Below, piece after piece: positions 58,605 through 64,000 of a DNA stretch of 64,000 nt. Where the stretch lies: positions 166,803,481-166,867,480 of the forward strand of contig BSWB01000001.1 in the NCBI GenBank assembly GCA_033239125.1. Direction: 5' to 3'. Below the pieces are notes generated by a model. The model worked only from the letters and a program-made list of their open reading frames with translations. It had not been told where the DNA came from and made no database searches. Position 1 is the stretch's first letter; the number at the start of each line of letters is the position of its first letter. Origin of the DNA: Fagopyrum homotropicum (Eukaryota > Streptophyta > Magnoliopsida > Caryophyllales > Polygonaceae). Both the position numbers and the translations under genes were made by a program.

Positions 58605-60287
58605 ATGCGAAGAACCCGCGCTGGGAAGGAAATCGTTCCTTACGATCCCGAACCAGAAAAGACATACAAGCGACGCTTAAGAGAAGCGAAGATGGCCCAA
58701 CAAGACGATCGTGATCTTGCGGCCCAATTGAAAGAGGCGCTAGAGCTGCTACGCCTCAGCAAGGAAGAACTCAGGCAAGAGAAAGAAGAGAATCGCACCA
58801 AGACTGCAGCAATCGAAGCTGAGATAGCAGTCATACGAGACCAGATTCTACTTCGATCGAGGGAAGATCCTCCTGTTGATCCTCGACCGAGGCAGATTCC
58901 AGTACCTGACGCCCCGGCCGATGTACTTCCACCTCGGATGCCAGTCCGAGATGTTCTTCTTGCAGGAATCCCACAAACCCTAGGTCAAAGGATGGACCCT
59001 AATCAACAGCTGAGGCGTCCAGGAGTGAACCTAGGAGATCCAGCAGATCATGACTACGAACTTCGACCGCAAGTTCTAGCCATGATTCGCCAATGCCAAT
59101 TCGGAGGGCTAGAGAAAGAGTCGCCGCATCAACATCTTCAAAACTACGAGATCTTGATGGAAACCTTGCGACCCCCAAGAATTGAGAATAACAACTACAA
59201 GCTAAGACCTTTTTACTTTTCTTTAAAAGATAGAGCTCTTACTTGGTATCAATCTCTTCCTCCAGGAAAAATTAGCACATGGGAGGAGATGACTACGGAA
59301 TTCTTGACCAAATTCTTTCCCCCCTCAAAGACCGCTGAAATGAGAGGGAAGATCAACGCTTTCATTATGAAGGACAAGGAGAGCTTGTCCAAATCTTAGG
59401 AGCGTTTCAAGGATATCCTCTTGGATTGCCCACATCATGGGATTCCAAAGATCGAGTTGTTGGAGATCTACTTCAAAGGGCTGGACGGAAGCACCCAGTT
59501 CAATCTCCAACTACTCTCCGCCGGTACCTTCATGGACATGGCGATTGATGAGGCTTGGGACTTCATTGAGAAGCAAGCCTTGCACATGGAGAAATATACC
59601 CACCAAGGAGCTGAAGGTGGAGTTAAAAGAGTCAACTTTCAAGAGACTCAATCCAACAACAATCAACTCACGTCGTTGAAGAATGATGTGAAGCAATTGA
59701 AGGAGCTCTTGATGGCTCAAACTAAGAAGGAAGAGCAAGGGCAAAGGAACAACAACAATAACGGGTACCGTAACAACAACAACGGTCCCCGAAACAACAA
59801 CTACAACAACAACAATAGAGGATCCAATAGCAACAACTGGAGGGCAAATAACCAAAACTACGGTAACAATCATTCAAACTCCAACTCTAATGATTCCTCT
59901 AACCCTTTCCTCTCTTCCCCTTCTTCTTCTTCTACTCCATTGAAAAGTCAAGGGCAAGGATCAAGTTCGTCTCAGCCAGAAAAGAAAGACGCAGTTCTGG
60001 AGGCAATCTTGATCAAGCTTAGCGCTATGGAGAATTCTATGACTTCATTCTCGAGGGCCCAAAAGTCCTTCGAACAACAACTTGCTAATAAGGCGAATAA
60101 AGCGCCAAGAGATCCAGGGAAGCTTCCAGCAAAGACGGAAACTAACCCTAAGGGCCAATGCATGACCATAACGACGAGGAGTGGACTCAAAACTGCAGAT
60201 CCAGTACCTCGCTCGACGCAGACCACCTCGGTCCAGATCCAGTCGAAGAACACCTCGACCGAGATGCCAACCGAGGCGGCGCAATAG
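58605..60287 (+). pseudogene. Athila-like gag region of the gag-pol frame (one internal stop, one terminal stop)
   Basis: The ATG at 58,605 gives MRRTRAGKEIVPYDPE, a usual Athila Gag start. A Glu/Lys/Arg-rich helix follows (about residues 25-85), then the conserved capsid-like part (RPFYFSLKDRALTWYQSLP, TEFLTKFFPPSKT). A TAG at 59,397-59,399 replaces the Trp expected before ERFKDIL. The frame continues through CPHHGIPK, an Asn-rich tract (about residues 384-430) and TITTRSG to a TAG at 60,285-60,287. No CCHC zinc knuckle is visible; the Asn-rich tract lies where one might be expected. The pol frame continues in phase after the second stop, so the original product was one polyprotein. Confidence 0.85.
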
Positions 60288-63092
60288 AAAGCAGGAGGGA
60301 CGACAGAAACTTATGTTCCACCTCCTGCATACAAACCACCACTTCCATTCCCTCAGTCCAGAGCCAGAGCACATCTAGACAAGCACTTTGGTAAGTTTCT
60401 TGACTTGATGAATAAGCTACATATTAATATTCCTTTCCTTGATGCTATTTTAGGTATGCCCGCCTATGGGAAGTTCTTAAAAGAAATTTTATCAAGGAAG
60501 AGGAAGCTGGAGGATGTTGGTGAAGTTAGGATGACATCTAAATCTTCGGAGCTTATCAAAATCATGAAGGAAAAGATGCCACCTAAGTTGAGAGATCCCG
60601 GCTCATTTTGTATTCCCATTCAAGTTGGGGATGTCACTTGTGAAGCCCTTTGTGATCTAGGAGCCAACGTAAGTATCATCCCGCTGGAGCTATGCACGAA
60701 GATCGGTCTTGGAGAGCCCAAGCCGGTCAAGATTCGACTTTACATGGCGGATCGCTCCATTACCCACCCCGTGGGCATTTTGGAGGACGTCCCGGTCAAG
60801 TTAGGTAACTTCTATCTTCCCATAGATTTTGTCGTACTTGACATTCCCGCAGATTATCCTGTTCCTATTATTCTCGGGAGACCATTTCTAGCAACTTCGG
60901 GTTGCAACGTGGATTGCAAGAACGCCAAGTTGAAATTCAACGTTGGTGGCGATGAGGTGGAGTTCGCACTACTTGCAGCCATGAAAGGGGAGCAGCTAAC
61001 TGATGATATCTTCAACATCTACGATGAAGAAGAATCAAGAGAATTGGTGAGCTCTATCCTTATTAACGACCCACTCGAAAGAGTTATTAGCTTCAGTTTA
61101 ATGGAGGAAGGTATAGATGCTTCTTGTGATGCAGATATACGGAGCTTGAAGGCACTGGAAGAAGATCCAGGAGCTACAACTGAGAAGCTAATCCAGGAGA
61201 CGAAGATCTCCAGTCTCGGATCCAGTAGCAGTACCTCGACCGAAGCACTTTCTGGACTGAGCGAGGCGACCGAAGAACATCTCGGTCAACGCCTATGCGC
61301 CTCGACCGAGGTCGAAGGCGAGATGATTCAAACTGAGACTTTATCGAGTCCAGTTTCTGATACCACTCCACTGGAAAGAGGAAGCATGGATTCCCCCCAG
61401 AAAGCACCCCCAGTCGTGGATCTTAAACAGCTCCCCAGTCACTTGAGGTATATCTTTCTTGGACCGGATTCTACTTATCCCGTTATTGTTAGTGCTTCCC
61501 TTTCCGAATCTGAATTGTCTAAGTTAATGCATGTCCTGAGAAAGCATCGAAAAGCCATAGGTTACACCACGGACGATCTTATTGGCATTAAACCTTCTTT
61601 CTGCATGCATAGAATTCTAATGGAAGATAAACATAAGACTTCACGGGAACCTCAAAGACGGTTAAATCCGATCATGAAAGAGGTTGTGAAGAAGGAAGTT
61701 CTTAAGTTGTTGGATGCAGGTATTATTTTTCCTATCTCGGACAGCAAGTGGGTTAGCCCGGTGCATGTCGTTCCGAAGAAAGGAGGGATGACCGTTGTGA
61801 CGAATAAGAACAACGAGTTGATCCCAACGAGGACCGTTACAGGCTGGAGAGTTTGCATCGATTATAGGAAGCTGAACACGGCAACTCGGAAGGATCATTT
61901 TCCGCTTCCCTTCATCGATCAAATGCTCGAACGGTTGGCCCAGCATTCACACTTTTGCTACTTGGACGGCTATAGTGGGTTCTTCCAGATTCCTATCCAT
62001 CCGGATGATCAAGAGAAGACCACTTTCACTTGTCCTTGGGGGACGTTTGCCTATCGGAGGATGCCATTTGGATTGTGCAATGCACCCGCTACCTTCCAGC
62101 GATGCATGATGGCTATCTTCTCTGAGTACATAGAGGAGATCATGGAGGTATTCATGGATGACTTTTCCGTATATGGTTCCTCTTTTGATGATTGCCTATC
62201 TAACCTTTCTCTAGTGCTTAAAAGATGTGAAGACACTAACCTTGTTTTAAATTGGGAGAAGTGTCATTTTATGGTTAATGAAGGCATTGTGCTAGGACAC
62301 CTCGTTTCTAATCGAGGTATTGAGGTCGATCGAGCTAAGATCGAAACTATAGAGAAACTCCCTCCCCCTTGTTCTGTTAAAGGTGTGAGGAGTTTTCTCG
62401 GGCATGCAGGTTTCTACAGGAGATTCATCAAGGACTTCTCTAAGATTTCTAAACCTCTAACTAACCTCTTAAATAAAGATGTTGTTTTCGAGTTTTCGCA
62501 GGAGTGTCTTGATGCTTTTTACAGGATTAAGGAAGCACTGATCTCCGCTCCTATTATCCAACCTCCTGATTGGACCTTGCCCTTTGAGGTCATGTGTGAC
62601 GCTAGTGATGTAGCCGTAGGAGCGGTGCTTGGACAGAAAAAAGATGGACGGACCACCGCCATTTATTATGCTAGCAAAACGCTAGATGAAGCACAACGCA
62701 ACTACGCTACCACCGAGAAGGAGTTATTGGCGGTTGTATATGCTTTCGAGAAGTTTCGTTCCTATCTAGTAGGAGCAAAAGTCATTGTCTACACCGACCA
62801 CGCAGCCATTCGTTACTTGTTGGCTAAGAAAGATGCCAAGCCGCGCCTTATTCGATGGATTCTCTTGCTCCAAGAGTTTGACCTAGAGATCCGCGATAAG
62901 AAAGGATCCGAGAACTCAGTTGCGGATCACCTCAGCCGGCTACCGGAATCCTCCCGCGAGACGGATAACCCACCCATAGACGATTCATTCCCCGATGAGC
63001 ACTTACACTTGTTGGAGCGTTTGATGGATCTACTTACTTCACCCCACGATGGAGGTGAAGTATGGGGTGAGGGCACCTCCCACCTCATTTGA
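60288..63092 (+). pseudogene. Athila-like pol region: protease, reverse transcriptase, RNase H; integrase missing
   Basis: In phase with gag. The aspartic protease has CDLGANVS (Asp codon at 60,654) and IILGRPFLATSG. The reverse transcriptase has VSPVHVVPKKGG, WRVCIDYRKLN, the YLDGYSGFFQI motif and FMDD (62,151-62,162). RNase H has DASDVAVGAVLG (Asp at 62,598), ATTEKELLAVVYAFEKFR, TDHAAIRYLL and VADHLSRL. The frame then leaves the Athila pattern after DDSFPDEHL, near 63,005, and stops at 63,090-63,092. The HHCC and DDE integrase domains, normally next, are absent, and the spacer that usually follows integrase begins at once (gcatcatggtccagc, then cttgggaggcaaccc). A deletion of the integrase region is the simplest reading. 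Confidence 0.88.
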
Positions 63093-63887
63093 GACGCATC
63101 ATGGTCCAGCTAGCGACCTTAAATCAAGCGCTTCTTGGGAGGCAACCCAAGGTATTGCTTTCTTTTCCCGTTTTCTAGTCTAGCTTAGATAGTTTTTGTT
63201 TTTGCTTTGCTTTGCTTTGTTTTTGGCGTTCTGGACAGTCAACAGGGAACATCTAAGGAAGGAGCACAACTGGAAGGACGGAAGTTCGAGATTCTGAGAA
63301 GATAGAAGCACCTCGGTTACTGTCAGAGCATCTCGACCGAGTTGATTCTTGAGCAACCGAGGCGACTAGGGTTTCTGCAGAACCACCTCGGTCCGTACCA
63401 CCTCGGTCCAGTCGAGACCATCTCGACCGAGGTGACAGCAGATCCAGGAACAGTATAAAAGGGGGAAAAATTTATTTTTCACTTTTTTTTACCCACCTCG
63501 ACCGCAGCGACAGTCCACTTCGCTCTCTCTCAAATCTCGCTCGTTTTCGAAGATTTCTGCTTCTAAACTGTGATTGAAGGGTCGAGGAACCGATTGCAAC
63601 AACAGATCTGCAAGAAACTCGAACGAATCGACCGAAACGAGGTAAAACAAGTCGAAACCCTAACTCGTTCATTCGCTTCGATTTGGGCTTTGGTTGCCCC
63701 TGATTCTGCTGAGAAAAGGCATAAGTACCCCTTAGGAAGCAATTGTAGTGATTTTGGGGGGAAAAGAACTGAAATTCTGAGATTTGGAATCGTAACTGCT
63801 GCGCCTCGGTCCAGTCGAACTGCATCTCGACCGAGGTGTTCTTGAGTCTTGTCAGCAACCGAGGTGGTCTGACAGTGCTGAGTAAAA
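63093..63887 (+). other. Spacer between pol and the third ORF, with internal TATA and dyads
   Basis: Non-coding. TATAAAAGGGGG at about 63,455-63,466 resembles the LTR TATA region in both the box and the following purine-to-T-rich change. Palindromes such as CATCTCGACCGAGGTG occur at 63,419-63,434 and 63,823-63,838, with several single half-sites (acctcggtcc). Open frames at 63,472-63,858 and 63,570-63,845 are shadows. Confidence 0.55.
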
Positions 63888-64000
63888 ATGAGTTCAGATC
63901 GTCGCTTAGCCCTTAGAGACAGATCCTCACCCTCCCCTTCTTCTTCTTCTTCCCGTCCTTACCGCCCGGTTATCCACGAGAGATGCCGGGTAGACTATGA
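63888..64000 (+). CDS. Start of the Athila-like third ORF (cut by the window end)
   Basis: The ATG at 63,888 opens 37 codons without a stop up to the edge: MSSDRRLALRDRSSP, a Ser-rich run, then RPYRPVIHERCRVDY. In Athila elements an ORF of this type follows pol, and in some members it is called env-like. Too little is visible to judge whether it is complete or what it encodes. Confidence 0.45.
   Translation, partial: MSSDRRLALRDRSSPSPSSSSSRPYRPVIHERCRVDY

Larger units (their letters stand above)
56739..64000 (+). mobile_element. Athila-like (Ty3/Gypsy) retrotransposon, right end beyond the window
   Basis: Order: LTR 56,739-58,479, primer-binding site 58,486-58,503, gag-pol in one frame from 58,605 with two stops, a missing integrase, a non-coding spacer, and a third ORF starting at 63,888. 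The pol sequence (RMPFGLCNAPATFQRCMM, FMDDFSVYG) and the downstream third ORF are characteristic of the Athila lineage. At least ten copies of a CTCGACCGAG-centred dyad are scattered over LTR, coding linkers and spacer. The 3' LTR is not in the window. Confidence 0.9.

Noticed and set aside
59511..60374. Minus-strand open frames of 93-120 codons
   Set aside because: Shadows of the repetitive Asn-rich gag codons on the other strand (poly-Val and similar).
1..64000. CRISPR arrays, operons, phage or bacterial defence systems
   Set aside because: The DNA is plant nuclear. The repeats present are tandem duplications and transposon ends without regularly spaced unique spacers.
1..64000. tRNA, rRNA and known snRNA genes
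   Set aside because: No cloverleaf with A and B boxes, no rRNA core and no snRNA body was recognised, although snRNA-like promoter boxes were seen. Subtle cases could be missed without covariance models.

Overview
The window is nuclear DNA of a flowering plant, most likely a eudicot. The signs are an intron-rich TOPLESS-type co-repressor gene with GT-AG introns, plant L1-type LINEs, and Ty3/Gypsy elements of the Athila and Tekay (Del) types. There is no sign of an operon, organelle or microbe. The species cannot be named from the sequence.

Layout. (1) 1-9.85 kb: one complete gene for a Groucho/TLE-like TOPLESS co-repressor on the + strand, 25 coding exons that sum to 1147 codons without a frame break, with a leader intron and a probable 3' UTR intron. 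(2) 9.85-41 kb: accessory DNA built around a small two-exon membrane-protein family. There are two apparently intact copies (12,777-13,307 and 37,440-38,043) and a dead copy (36,258-36,628). The flank of copy 1 was split by a 6-kb LINE whose empty site is still readable beside the dead copy. A second, 5'-truncated LINE follows. Between 24.4 and 32 kb lies a mosaic of LTR fragments in both orientations, set among short Helitron-like elements that carry an snRNA-type promoter signature. An OTU-protease fragment, an inverted LTR fragment and a PPR-protein remnant sit at 40-41.1 kb. (3) 41-47.5 kb: AT-rich, gene-poor DNA with decayed LTR sequence, a GC-rich island and a long (AT)n tract. (4) 47.56-56.61 kb: a Tekay-like element with nearly identical LTRs and no recognisable coding capacity, so a non-autonomous copy. 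(5) 56.74-64.0 kb (right edge): an Athila-like element with LTR, primer-binding site and gag-pol frame (two stop codons, integrase missing), and the start of a third ORF cut by the window end.

How it fits together. Only the TOPLESS gene can be given a cellular role: it would link transcription factors carrying EAR-type motifs to chromatin-based repression. The small membrane proteins have no recognisable family. Everything else is transposon-derived. The most notable signals beyond ordinary annotation are: short dyads dispersed through the LTR elements (CTCGACCGAG in the Athila element, GTAAGTCC/GGACTTAC in several LTRs); an snRNA-like USE-TATA pair spaced exactly 33 bp in two Helitron-like copies; and retroelement stop codons that all fit C:G-to-T:A transitions. 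All calls come from reading the sequence by eye; no database search was run.
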